Assembly: GCA_016200365.1 (NCBI GenBank)
Contig: JACQEW010000216.1
Location: 1-9,404 of the forward strand
DNA length: 9,404 nt
Source of the DNA: Nitrospinota bacterium
GTDB lineage: Bacteria > Nitrospinota > Nitrospinia > UBA9942
Direction: 5' to 3'
Shown here: positions 1 to 6,460 of the stretch, in pieces
Position numbering within the stretch: position 1 is the first letter of the stretch
How the letters are laid out: each line of letters opens with the position of its first letter
Translations under genes and position numbers: made by a program
The notes under the pieces: generated by a model
Databases searched by the model: none
Told to the model about the DNA's origin: nothing
Seen by the model: only the letters and a program-made list of their open reading frames with translations

Positions 1-232
1 GATGCGTCAGGCTCCCGGCTGAATGCTGAAAGAACACCATAATTGCAGCGAATGCCACACCCATGAGGCTTATATAGCCTATGTGGTCTAATCCCACCTT
101 GCTCCCCCCTTTAGAAAAGGGGGGTAGGGGGGATTTAAAGACCTGCAAAAGCAGAACCAGCATTGCAAAGATTGTCAGGACAATCTCAGGATATACTGTG
201 GACAGATTAATTGATGGTATTAGTATTTCCAT
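1..232 (-). CDS. nuoN: NADH-quinone oxidoreductase subunit N, 5' part (runs off the left edge)
   Basis: This is the first 77 codons of an antiporter-like proton-pumping subunit of complex I. The ATG is at 232-230 and the frame is open to the window edge. The start MEILIPSINLSTVYPEIVL and a hydrophobic helix at about residues 15-32 fit the NuoN amino terminus, and a second hydrophobic segment begins near residue 50 (IGYISLMGVAFAAIMVFF). Being last after nuoM in a nuo operon supports the call. Between the two helices, residues 33-45 (KSPLPPFSKGGSK) are encoded by a G/C-rich palindrome that looks like an inserted repeat. It is in frame and lies in a loop, so it may be tolerated. No Shine-Dalgarno sequence is visible; the start follows TTAAATTT, as it does at nuoH. 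Confidence 0.88.
   Translation of the reverse strand, partial: MEILIPSINLSTVYPEIVLTIFAMLVLLLQVFKSPLPPFSKGGSKVGLDHIGYISLMGVAFAAIMVFFQHSAGSLTH
90..136. repeat. G/C-rich palindromic repeat inside nuoN
   Basis: On the plus strand the segment opens with AATCCCACCTTGCTCCCCCC and closes with AAAGGGGGGTAGGGGGGATT. The two arms can pair around a short TTTAGA-like centre. From memory, near-identical palindromes occur scattered through many environmental bacterial genomes, both between genes and as translated KSPLPPFxKGG-like peptides. Here it lies wholly inside nuoN and keeps the frame. It differs in composition and build from the tandem-word repeats in the operon's gaps. Confidence 0.8.
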
Positions 233-242
233 AAATTTAAGT

Positions 243-315
243 TCACCAGAGCACAAGTCACCAGCGCACCAGATATTTTTTACTGGTGTCTGGTGCTCTG
301 GTGCTCTGGTGCTCT
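243..315. repeat. Tandem-word inverted repeat, nuoM/nuoN junction (GGTGCTCT family)
   Basis: The left arm (about 244-272) is made of CACCAG-type words and the right arm (about 282-315) has tandem 8-base words (three GGTGCTCT in a row), with a T-rich centre at 273-281. On the transcribed minus strand the centre is A-rich. The nuoM stop codon (282-280) lies in the centre, so the right arm is translated as the end of NuoM. The left arm runs to about 12 bases before the nuoN start. The outer right edge reads GGTGCTCTAAAA, which also occurs in front of nuoD. Confidence 0.85.
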
Positions 316-1854
316 AAAATTCAGAAGTCTCGCTTCTCTTCTTTCTTCCCCTGTAATACTCTTGTGGTATTTCACCTGCTCTATGAGATGCTCGACGGAT
401 GCGTGCATCTTATCCAAAAACGGCTTCGGGTATACGCCAATCCAGAAAATGAAAATCAGGATGGGAAGCATGTATGCAAGCTCCCTTCCGTTTAAATCCT
501 TTAAGTGTTTATTTTCCTCTTTTGTAATCTCTCCGAACATAACCCTTTGGAACATCCAGAGCATATAGACAGCGGCGAATATTACCCCGCCCGTTGCAAA
601 GACAGCATACCATGGATTGGATTTGAAAGTCCCGACCAGTATCAGAAATTCTCCTATAAACCCGTTGAGCCCCGGCAACCCTATGGATGAAAGGGTGACT
701 ATCATAAAGATTGCGGCGAATACAGGCATAACCTTGCTTATTCCGCCGTAATCGGCAATAAGCCTCGTATGCCTCCTTTCGTAAATTATTCCTACAATCA
801 AGAAGAGTGCGCCTGTTGAAAGTCCGTGGTTTATCATCTGGAGGATACTCCCTTCAATCCCCTGCATATTCAAGGCAAACATGCCGAGCATGCAGAATCC
901 GAGATGACTCACGCTTGAATAGGCAACGAGCTTTTTAATATCATCCTGAACCATCGATACGAGGGCGCCGTAGATAATGCCTATTATTGAAAGCCATGAT
1001 ATGAGCGGTATAAACTCCTGTGTCGCATGCGGAAACAAAGGTAGGCTGAATCTCAGGAAGCCGTAAGTCCCCATTTTAAGCAGCACCCCTGCCAGTATAA
1101 CGCTCCCTGCTGTCGGCGCCTCGACATGGGCGTCGGGCAGCCATGTATGGAACGGGAACATCGGAACCTTAATCGCAAAGGCGAAGAAGAATGCCAGAAA
1201 GAGCCAGAACTGCAGGGTCGGCGAAAGTATAATGTCGTGATATTTTAGAATATTAAAGGTATATTCACCTGTCTGATTATGATTGATAAAGTAAAGGACA
1301 AGTATTCCTATAAGCATCAGGACGCTGCCTGCCATAGTGTATATGAAAAACTTGACCGCTGCATATACCCTTCTTGCCCCGCCCCAGATGCCTATTATGA
1401 GATACATGGGTATGAGCATTACCTCCCAGAATACATAGAAAAGGAAAAAATCCAGAGAGCAGAAGACACCGAGCATCCCCGTCTCGAGGAAGAGCATTGC
1501 GACCATGAACTCCTTTACATGCCTTTCGATTGCCGCCCATGCAGCGAGTATGGAAAGGGCTGTAATGAATGTAGTAAGAAGGACGAGCAGAAGGCTTATC
1601 CCGTCTATCCCAAGATGGTAGCCGATGCCGAACTCCTCTATCCACGGGAGAAATTCTACAAACTGCATCTCATAAGTGCTTGAATCAAAGTAAAAGTAGA
1701 GGGGAAGGGAGATTACGAAGGCGATAATGGCGGTAAAAAATGCAATCCCCCGTATAAGACTGCGATTCTCCTTATTTATAAAGAGTATCAGCAGTATCCC
1801 CACAAGAGGGGTGTATGTTATTAACGATAATATTGGTAAACCAAGTTGGTTCAT
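280..1854 (-). CDS. nuoM: NADH-quinone oxidoreductase subunit M
   Basis: This is a 524-residue antiporter-like proton-translocating subunit of the complex I membrane arm. It is hydrophobic throughout, with the expected run of about 14 membrane helices. Family landmarks are visible: FWEVMLIPMYLIIGIWGG with Glu144, AIKVPMFPFHTWLPDAHVEAPT with Lys229, and GVLLKMGTYGF with Lys260. These match the glutamate and lysines of the proton path known from the family. The C-terminal half carries GLPGLNGFIGEFLIL. The start MNQLGLPILSL is preceded by AGGA about 10 bases upstream, a plausible ribosome site. The last 11 residues (RAPEHQSTRHQ) are read from an intergenic tandem repeat, so the ancestral end was probably near ARLLNF or slightly earlier. 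It follows nuoL after an 85-base gap filled by a repeat. Confidence 0.97.
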   Translation of the reverse strand: MNQLGLPILSLITYTPLVGILLILFINKENRSLIRGIAFFTAIIAFVISLPLYFYFDSSTYEMQFVEFLPWIEEFGIGYHLGIDGISLLLVLLTTFITALSILAAWAAIERHVKEFMVAMLFLETGMLGVFCSLDFFLFYVFWEVMLIPMYLIIGIWGGARRVYAAVKFFIYTMAGSVLMLIGILVLYFINHNQTGEYTFNILKYHDIILSPTLQFWLFLAFFFAFAIKVPMFPFHTWLPDAHVEAPTAGSVILAGVLLKMGTYGFLRFSLPLFPHATQEFIPLISWLSIIGIIYGALVSMVQDDIKKLVAYSSVSHLGFCMLGMFALNMQGIEGSILQMINHGLSTGALFLIVGIIYERRHTRLIADYGGISKVMPVFAAIFMIVTLSSIGLPGLNGFIGEFLILVGTFKSNPWYAVFATGGVIFAAVYMLWMFQRVMFGEITKEENKHLKDLNGRELAYMLPILIFIFWIGVYPKPFLDKMHASVEHLIEQVKYHKSITGEERREARLLNFRAPEHQSTRHQ

Positions 1855-1857
1855 TTT

Positions 1858-1940
1858 TTCTAATTCCTAATTTCCAATTTCTAATTTCCAATTAATTTCC
1901 AATTCCTAAATTGGTCATTGGTAATTAGAAATTAGAAATT
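1858..1940. repeat. Tandem-word inverted repeat, nuoL/nuoM gap (AATTAGA family)
   Basis: The plus strand left arm (about 1860-1909) is a chain of 7-base words such as CTAATTC, CTAATTT and CCAATTT. The right arm (about 1910-1940) has TGGTCAT, TGGTAAT, TAGAAAT, TAGAAAT. The arms are imperfectly complementary. The element fills essentially the whole gap, reaching the nuoL stop codon on one side and ending just before the nuoM start on the other. There is no T tract placed to make it a standard terminator. Confidence 0.85.
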
Positions 1941-3889
1941 TATTTAAGCAAGTAATACCCTATTATTACCAGCCCTCCGAAGAGCATGGAGAATGCGTAG
2001 TTTCTCACGAGCCCTGTCTGGTATCTCCTCAAAAGCTGACCGAACTCCATGAAGAAATCCGCCGTATCGTTTACAATACCATCAATTATCTTCACATCGA
2101 ATATCTTCCATAGGAAAGAGGCGGATATATTTTTTATCGGGTTTACAAAGACGGCATCATAAAGCTCATCAATGTAATATTTGTTAAATATTAACCTGTG
2201 AACAGACTGATAACGGCTGGCAAGCCTCTCAGGAATATCAGTCGAGATTATATAAAGATTTCTCGCAAGGAAAATACCCGATATGGCAATTGCAAGAGAG
2301 ATACCCATGAGTATCCATTCCCAGATAAAGGCATTCCGGGACAAGTCCAATTCCGCAGTATGATGGACAGCCCCGGCATGTTCATGTGATGTAAATACAG
2401 GTCCAAGAAATTCGTGCATTATGTTTGTCCCCATTACTGCCGGCAGTCCTACAAAGCCGCCGATGGTCGCCAGAAATGCCAGTATGACAAGAGGCATTGT
2501 CATAACATTCGGCGATTCATGGAGATGATGCTCTATTTCATGGTCTACCCTCGATTTTCCGTGAAAGGTCATGAATACAAGCCTGAACATATAGAATGCC
2601 GTAAGGAATGCTGCAACCGCTGCTATTCCCCAGAGGACTTTATGTCCGCCGATAAAGGTTTCATAGAGTATCTCGTCTTTGCTGAAAAAGCCTGCAAAGG
2701 GGAATATCCCTGCGATTGCAAGGGTGGAGATGGCGAATGTCCAGTATGTCCTCGGCATGTGATTCTTTAACCCGCCCATATACCTCATATCCTGCGGATC
2801 CTTTGCGCCGTGGAGCGCATGGATTACGCTCCCCGATCCAAGGAACAGGCATGCCTTGAAAAAGGCATGGGTCATAACATGGAATATGGCTGCTGTAAAG
2901 GCACCCACACCGCAGGCAAGAAACATATAGCCGAGCTGGCTTACCGTAGAATATGCAAGAACCCTCTTAATATCGTTCTGAAAGAGACCTATGGATGCAG
3001 CGAATATCGCGGTAACAGCCCCGATTATTGCAACTACATTCATCGCTACTGGCGCCATGAGGAAAAGGGCGCTGCATCTCGCAACCATATAAACTCCTGC
3101 CGTTACCATTGTTGCTGCATGAATTAAGGCGCTGACAGGGGTAGGACCCTCCATTGCATCCGGCAGCCATGTATAGAGAGGAATCTGCGCCGATTTTCCG
3201 GTTGCGCCTAAAAATAGCAGGAGAGTGATTGTCGTAACTATTACTCCTCCTGCTGCCAGCTTCTCATGAGCCTCGGAGAAGACCGTTGTGTAATCTATGC
3301 TTCCAAAGGTTACAAATATCAGCATTACTCCGAGGGCAAAGCCGAAATCCCCTATCCTGTTCATAACAAACGCCTTTTTACCTGCATCGGATGCGGATTG
3401 CTTTTCATAGTAATAGCCTATGAGCAGGTAGGAGCAGAGACCGACGCCTTCCCATCCTATGAACATGAGAAGGAAATTGTTTCCGAGAACGAGAACCAGC
3501 ATGGAGAACATGAATAGGTTGAGGTATGAAAAATATCGCGGATACCCGTATTCATGTCCCATATAGCCGATAGAATATACATGAATCAGGAAGCCGACCC
3601 CTGTTACAATCAGCATCATTATGCCGGAGAGGGGGTCAACCTGAAGTCCTGCCTCGACAATAAAATCGCCCGAGCTTATCCATGTAAAGAGAACCTGCTC
3701 GAATATCCTGTGCTCGGGGGCAAGACTTAAAAGGTCGAGAAAGGCAAGGACTGCTGCGGCAAAGGAAAGCCCTGTGCTCCCGCACGCCCAAAAGCCTACC
3801 CACCCTTTTCTGATGCGGTATCCGAAAAGCCCGTTGACTATTGCACCTATCAACGGCAGTAACGGAATAAGGTATATGTAGTTAAGCAT
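1940..3889 (-). CDS. nuoL: NADH-quinone oxidoreductase subunit L
   Basis: This is the 649-residue distal proton-pumping subunit of complex I, full length for the family. The start MLNYIYLIPLLPLIGAIVNG is the usual NuoL amino terminus. A GTG start 11 codons upstream would only add repeat-encoded residues (HCWCSGALKV), so the ATG at 3889 is preferred. Key landmarks are FIGWEGVGLCSYLLIGYY with Glu147, NRIGDFGFALG, GATGKSAQIPLYTWLPDA with Lys232, and SALIHAATMVTAGVYM with His257. The long C-terminal region with a charged linker, expected to form the lateral helix, and a last membrane helix (YAFSMLFGGLVIIGYYLL) are present. Only five bases separate it from the end of the truncated nuoK frame. No clear Shine-Dalgarno is seen; the upstream sequence is the repeat end GGTGCCCTAAAAGTT. 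Confidence 0.97.
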   Translation of the reverse strand: MLNYIYLIPLLPLIGAIVNGLFGYRIRKGWVGFWACGSTGLSFAAAVLAFLDLLSLAPEHRIFEQVLFTWISSGDFIVEAGLQVDPLSGIMMLIVTGVGFLIHVYSIGYMGHEYGYPRYFSYLNLFMFSMLVLVLGNNFLLMFIGWEGVGLCSYLLIGYYYEKQSASDAGKKAFVMNRIGDFGFALGVMLIFVTFGSIDYTTVFSEAHEKLAAGGVIVTTITLLLFLGATGKSAQIPLYTWLPDAMEGPTPVSALIHAATMVTAGVYMVARCSALFLMAPVAMNVVAIIGAVTAIFAASIGLFQNDIKRVLAYSTVSQLGYMFLACGVGAFTAAIFHVMTHAFFKACLFLGSGSVIHALHGAKDPQDMRYMGGLKNHMPRTYWTFAISTLAIAGIFPFAGFFSKDEILYETFIGGHKVLWGIAAVAAFLTAFYMFRLVFMTFHGKSRVDHEIEHHLHESPNVMTMPLVILAFLATIGGFVGLPAVMGTNIMHEFLGPVFTSHEHAGAVHHTAELDLSRNAFIWEWILMGISLAIAISGIFLARNLYIISTDIPERLASRYQSVHRLIFNKYYIDELYDAVFVNPIKNISASFLWKIFDVKIIDGIVNDTADFFMEFGQLLRRYQTGLVRNYAFSMLFGGLVIIGYYLLK

Positions 3890-3890
3890 A

Positions 3891-3915
3891 ACTTTTAGGG
3901 CACCAGAGCACCAGC
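3891..3915. repeat. Half of a GGTGCTCT-family repeat at the nuoK/nuoL junction
   Basis: The plus strand reads ACTTTTAGGGCACCAGAGCACCAGC. This matches the start-proximal arm of the repeat in front of nuoD, which begins ACTTTTAGAGCACCAG. Only one arm is present; the partner arm and the A-rich loop found in the other copies are missing. The arm is joined directly to nuoK coding sequence and supplies that gene's last codons and stop. It looks like the remaining end of an element cut by the same deletion that shortened nuoK. Confidence 0.75.
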
Positions 3916-4020
3916 AATGCACATATAGATAATCAGGGCATTCCTCTGCGTGAACACCCCTACCGCGCCTATGGAAAAAAGCACAGCGCCTAATATCAGA
4001 TAATGATCTAATGGAACCAT
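3895..4020 (-). pseudogene. nuoK: NADH-quinone oxidoreductase subunit K, truncated (first third only)
   Basis: NuoK is a small membrane subunit of about 100 residues with three helices. Here the frame is 41 codons. Residues 1-35 (MVPLDHYLILGAVLFSIGAV onward to IIYMCI) are clearly the NuoK start: the first helix, then the QRN stretch and the beginning of helix 2. The next six residues (AGALVP) come from a tandem repeat and end in TAA. The family's helix 2 and 3, with the conserved membrane glutamates (Glu36 and Glu72 in E. coli), are absent from the window. No frameshifted remainder is present, because nuoL starts five bases later. This is a deletion of about 65 codons, or an assembly collapse. 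The gene's place between nuoJ and nuoL is exactly where nuoK belongs. No Shine-Dalgarno is visible. Confidence 0.88.
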
Positions 4021-4026
4021 AATTTT

Positions 4027-4099
4027 AATAACTTACAACTTATAACTCACAACTTACAACTATTTTTAGTGGTGAGTGGTAAGTTGTTAGTTGTTAGTC
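4027..4099. repeat. Tandem-word inverted repeat, nuoJ/nuoK gap (AACTTAC family)
   Basis: The left arm (about 4027-4060) is built of 7-base words: AACTTAC, AACTTAT, AACTCAC, AACTTAC. The right arm (about 4069-4099) is GTGAGTGGTAAGTTG followed by TTAGTTG words. The centre is CTATTTTTAG, A-rich on the transcribed strand. The right arm includes the nuoJ stop codon at 4096-4094. The word family is shared with the nuoD/nuoH gap. Confidence 0.85.
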
Positions 4100-4594
4100 A
4101 ACTTTTGCCTTTGCCAGTATAACAGCGCCTACTATTGCCGCCAATAATAATATCGAGGCTATTTCAAATGGGAACAGAAAATCCGTAAACAGCATTAAGC
4201 CCACAACTTTTGTTGTGCCGAACCCTTGAATTGCCCCTTCCATTTTTGCGGGAAGGTCTCCATTCCCGATAAGCCTTACTATCTTTATAAAAATATAGCC
4301 TACAATCAATATCCCCGCGAGCTGCAAAAGTATCTTGCCTCTCAGCCTCCCCTCTTTCTCCTCGACATTCAGCAGCATGATGACGAACAGAAACAGCACC
4401 ATAATCGCCCCTGCATATACTATAATCTGCAATGCTGCAATTAAATGGGCATCGAGAAGGACATATAGCCCTGCCAGACAGAACATGGTTACAATCAGGC
4501 TGAAGGCAGCAGAGACAGGTTTTTTATTTGTAACCATTATCAATGCCGAGAGAACAGCCCCCGCACCGAATATGTAAAATATAATTTGTTCCAT
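4094..4594 (-). CDS. nuoJ: NADH-quinone oxidoreductase subunit J
   Basis: This is a 166-residue membrane subunit of complex I with five hydrophobic segments. The motif LIAALQIIVYAGAIMVLFLFVIMLL, with the conserved third helix of NuoJ/ND6, is intact, and the usual FEIASILLLAAIVGAVILAK ends the protein. The start chosen is MEQIIFYIFGAGAVLSALIM at 4594. The frame stays open for 26 more codons upstream to a TTG, but those residues (QSAKVKIQKIEFHLLHFSF and on) are read from an intergenic repeat and do not resemble NuoJ. No Shine-Dalgarno precedes the ATG, whose leader is repeat sequence ending CATTTTTC. It lies between nuoI and nuoK. The final codons sit in the next repeat. Confidence 0.95.
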   Translation of the reverse strand: MEQIIFYIFGAGAVLSALIMVTNKKPVSAAFSLIVTMFCLAGLYVLLDAHLIAALQIIVYAGAIMVLFLFVIMLLNVEEKEGRLRGKILLQLAGILIVGYIFIKIVRLIGNGDLPAKMEGAIQGFGTTKVVGLMLFTDFLFPFEIASILLLAAIVGAVILAKAKVD

Positions 4595-4595
4595 T

Positions 4596-4690
4596 GAAAA
4601 ATGTAAATTGTAAAATGAAAAATGCAAAAGATGGAATTCTATTTTTTGAATTTTAACTTTTGCACTTTGCAATTTTCATTTTGCATTGTA
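4596..4690. repeat. Tandem-word inverted repeat, nuoI/nuoJ gap (AAAATGC family)
   Basis: The left arm (about 4597-4640) has words AAAAATG, TAAATTG, TAAAATG, AAAAATG, CAAAAG and ends in GGAATTC. The right arm (about 4647-4690) begins GAATTTTAACTTTTGC and continues GCACTTT, GCAATTT, TCATTTT, GCATTGT. The centre TATTTTTT is A-rich on the transcribed strand. The right arm contains the nuoI stop codon (4678-4676), so the last few NuoI residues are repeat-encoded. The left arm abuts the nuoJ start. Confidence 0.85.
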
Positions 4691-5299
4691 ATTATTTTTA
4701 GAGTATATCTTCCTCACATAATCTATTCTATTTTTCAATCTTTTTTCGGATACCAACAGCTTCTCCTTCGGATATATCATCCTGTTTCTGTCCCTCTCTG
4801 CCAACTCCTCATATTCATCGCTCATTGCAATTGCCTCTTTGGGACATACCTCTTCGCAGAACCCGCAGTATACACACCGGGACATATCCAGTGTATAAGT
4901 TACAGGATACCTCTCCATCTCGTTCTCACGCCGCCTCTCCCCACCAACAATTGAAATTGCAAAGGCAGGGCATATACTCTCGCATAGACCGCAGGCTACG
5001 CATCTCTCCGTGCCGTCCTCTCTCATTACAAGGACAGGTCTGCCGCGATAGGCAATAGGGATTGTCAGCTTCTCTTCTGGATAATAAACAGTGAACACCC
5101 TCCTCTTCTTGCCATTCGGAGGGAAGATAAATCCTGCCATATTCTGGACAAAATGCCTTGTTGTGATAATCATGCCCCTGACTATTTCAGGGATATACAA
5201 TCTCTCCCACAGTGTAAGCTCTATATTCTTTCTTACCTTTTTAGGCTTCAATTTTTCCAGAGGTATAGAGCCTATTGTATAATTTAATTCGTAACTCAT
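4676..5299 (-). CDS. nuoI: NADH-quinone oxidoreductase subunit I, 2x[4Fe-4S] protein
   Basis: This 207-residue ferredoxin-like subunit carries electrons through clusters N6a and N6b to NuoB. Two complete binding motifs are visible: CVACGLCESICP (Cys100, 103, 106, 110) and CVYCGFCEEVCP (Cys142, 145, 148, 152). Before them lies the amphipathic stretch ERLYIPEIVRGMIITTRHF, which lies on the membrane in this family. The length is slightly above usual because of an amino-terminal extension of about 25 residues and a charged C-terminal tail (about 160-207). The last residues, NNYNAK, are read from the following repeat. It starts nine bases after nuoH; the leader AAAAGTT has no clear Shine-Dalgarno, so coupling to nuoH translation is likely. 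In a complex without NuoEFG this would be the likely entry point for electrons. Confidence 0.97.
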   Translation of the reverse strand: MSYELNYTIGSIPLEKLKPKKVRKNIELTLWERLYIPEIVRGMIITTRHFVQNMAGFIFPPNGKKRRVFTVYYPEEKLTIPIAYRGRPVLVMREDGTERCVACGLCESICPAFAISIVGGERRRENEMERYPVTYTLDMSRCVYCGFCEEVCPKEAIAMSDEYEELAERDRNRMIYPKEKLLVSEKRLKNRIDYVRKIYSKNNYNAK

Positions 5300-5308
5300 A
5301 ACTTTTAA

Positions 5309-6382
5309 CTATTTAACCAAGAGAACCAATCCTGTTATAAAAATATTAATCAGGGCAAGCGGAAGGAGTATCTTCCACCCCAGCTTCATTATCTGATCAT
5401 ATCTGAATCTCGGCAGAGTCCACCGTATAGTCATCTGCAGCCATATAAAGAATATTATCTTTACAAAGAAGGTAGCGATATTTATCAGCATGGTCAGAAT
5501 ATTTGCACCATCGGGTCCTGCAAAGCCGAAAATGGATAAAAGCATCTCATTGCTAACAAAGGGTATATGCCATGCCCCAAAGAACAGGGTCGTAATAATA
5601 CCGCTTATAGTAACAATCTCAAGGAATTCGCCCATCCAGAACATGACAAACTTCATACTGCTGTATTCGGTAAAATACCCTGCCACAATTTCCGACTCTG
5701 CCTCAGGTATGTCAAAGGGAGCCCTCTTATTCTCTGCTATGGCGCAGGTAAGGAAGAGGATAAAGCCGACAGGCTGTAAGAATATGCCCCATCTGAAAAA
5801 CTCCGCCTGCATTGCGCCTATCTCTGTAAGCTTTAGTGAACTGTAAACCATAATAACACCTATGATAGAAAGCCCCATTGCCACCTCGTAAGAGAGCATC
5901 TGGGCAGATGCCCGCATCCCGCCGAGGAAAGACCAGTTATTGTTCGATGACCATCCTGCAAGGACAGTTCCATAAGTGGCAAGGGAGGCGAAGGCAAATA
6001 TAAAGAGTATGCCTATATCCAGATCCGCTATTACAAGATTGACTTTATGTCCGAATATCTCATATTGCCCGCCGAATGGGATAACTGCAAAGGTCACCAG
6101 CGCAGGTGTCAGGCTGATGAATGGAGCAAGGGTGTGGAAGAATTTGTTCGCACCTGCAGGGACAAAATCCTCTTTTGTTAAGACCTTTATTGCATCTGCC
6201 AGTATATGGAGGAGCCCTATCACTCTAAAGCCGAATATATCCGCCCTGTTTGCACCAACCCTGTCCTGCATCACCGCGCTCTGTTTCCTCTCCACCCACC
6301 CCAGTATGGGGGTAAAGAAACCCATATTCACCCCGAATATGAACATTATCTTTGCTATTGTCTCGATTAATTCTGCAAGCAT
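5309..6382 (-). CDS. nuoH: NADH-quinone oxidoreductase subunit H
   Basis: This 357-residue membrane subunit forms part of the quinone tunnel and links the peripheral arm to the pumps. Landmarks are WVERKQSAVMQDRVGANRA (residues 29-47), the charged loop ADAIKVLTKEDFVPAGANK (62-80), GGMRASAQMLSYEV (154-167), and the conserved ENKRAPFDIPEAESEIVAGY (217-236). The end QMTIRWTLPRFRYDQIMKLGWK is also typical. There is no sign of deletion. The start MLAELIETIAKIMFIFG fits the family, and its leader TTAAATTT directly before ATG is the same as at nuoN, with no Shine-Dalgarno. It follows nuoD directly; nuoE, nuoF and nuoG, which sit here in 14-gene operons, are missing. Confidence 0.97.
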   Translation of the reverse strand: MLAELIETIAKIMFIFGVNMGFFTPILGWVERKQSAVMQDRVGANRADIFGFRVIGLLHILADAIKVLTKEDFVPAGANKFFHTLAPFISLTPALVTFAVIPFGGQYEIFGHKVNLVIADLDIGILFIFAFASLATYGTVLAGWSSNNNWSFLGGMRASAQMLSYEVAMGLSIIGVIMVYSSLKLTEIGAMQAEFFRWGIFLQPVGFILFLTCAIAENKRAPFDIPEAESEIVAGYFTEYSSMKFVMFWMGEFLEIVTISGIITTLFFGAWHIPFVSNEMLLSIFGFAGPDGANILTMLINIATFFVKIIFFIWLQMTIRWTLPRFRYDQIMKLGWKILLPLALINIFITGLVLLVK

Positions 6383-6385
6383 AAA

Positions 6386-6460
6386 TTTAACTTATAACTT
6401 ATAACTAACAACTTACAACTTTTTTGTTGTCAGTTGTCAGTTGTTAGTTGTTAGTTATCA
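6386..6460. repeat. Tandem-word inverted repeat, nuoD/nuoH gap (AACTTAC family)
   Basis: The left arm (about 6388-6420) is AACTTAT, AACTTAT, AACTAAC, AACTTAC, AACT. The right arm (6426-6460) is GTTGTCA, GTTGTCA, GTTGTTA, GTTGTTA, GTTATCA. The 7-base period is nearly perfect here. The loop TTTTT is an A run on the transcribed strand. The last word overlaps the nuoD stop codon. This is the cleanest copy in the window and shares its words with the nuoJ/nuoK element. Confidence 0.88.

Noticed and set aside
243..315. Tandem words as a CRISPR array
   Set aside because: Units are 7-8 bases with no spacers of constant length and no cas genes nearby.
1279..1683. Plus-strand open frame of 134 codons
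   Set aside because: It lies wholly inside nuoM on the opposite strand, resembles no family I know, and is rich in Cys, Tyr and His as expected for the complement of a membrane-protein gene.
2414..2770. Plus-strand open frame of 118 codons, and similar ones inside nuoL, nuoH and nuoD
   Set aside because: These are shadows of conserved minus-strand genes, with no ribosome site or recognisable domain.
3890..3922. Upstream extension of NuoL (GTG start) and of NuoD (7649-7669)
   Set aside because: Both extensions are repeat-encoded; the conserved amino termini begin at 3889 and 7648.
4595..4672. Upstream extension of NuoJ by 26 residues from a TTG
   Set aside because: The extra residues are translated repeat DNA and do not match NuoJ; ATG at 4594 gives the normal length.
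6386..6460. Intergenic inverted repeats as rho-independent terminators
   Set aside because: On the transcribed strand the homopolymer run is A and sits in the loop, and no T tract follows the stem. Terminators in every gap of a respiratory operon would also make little sense.
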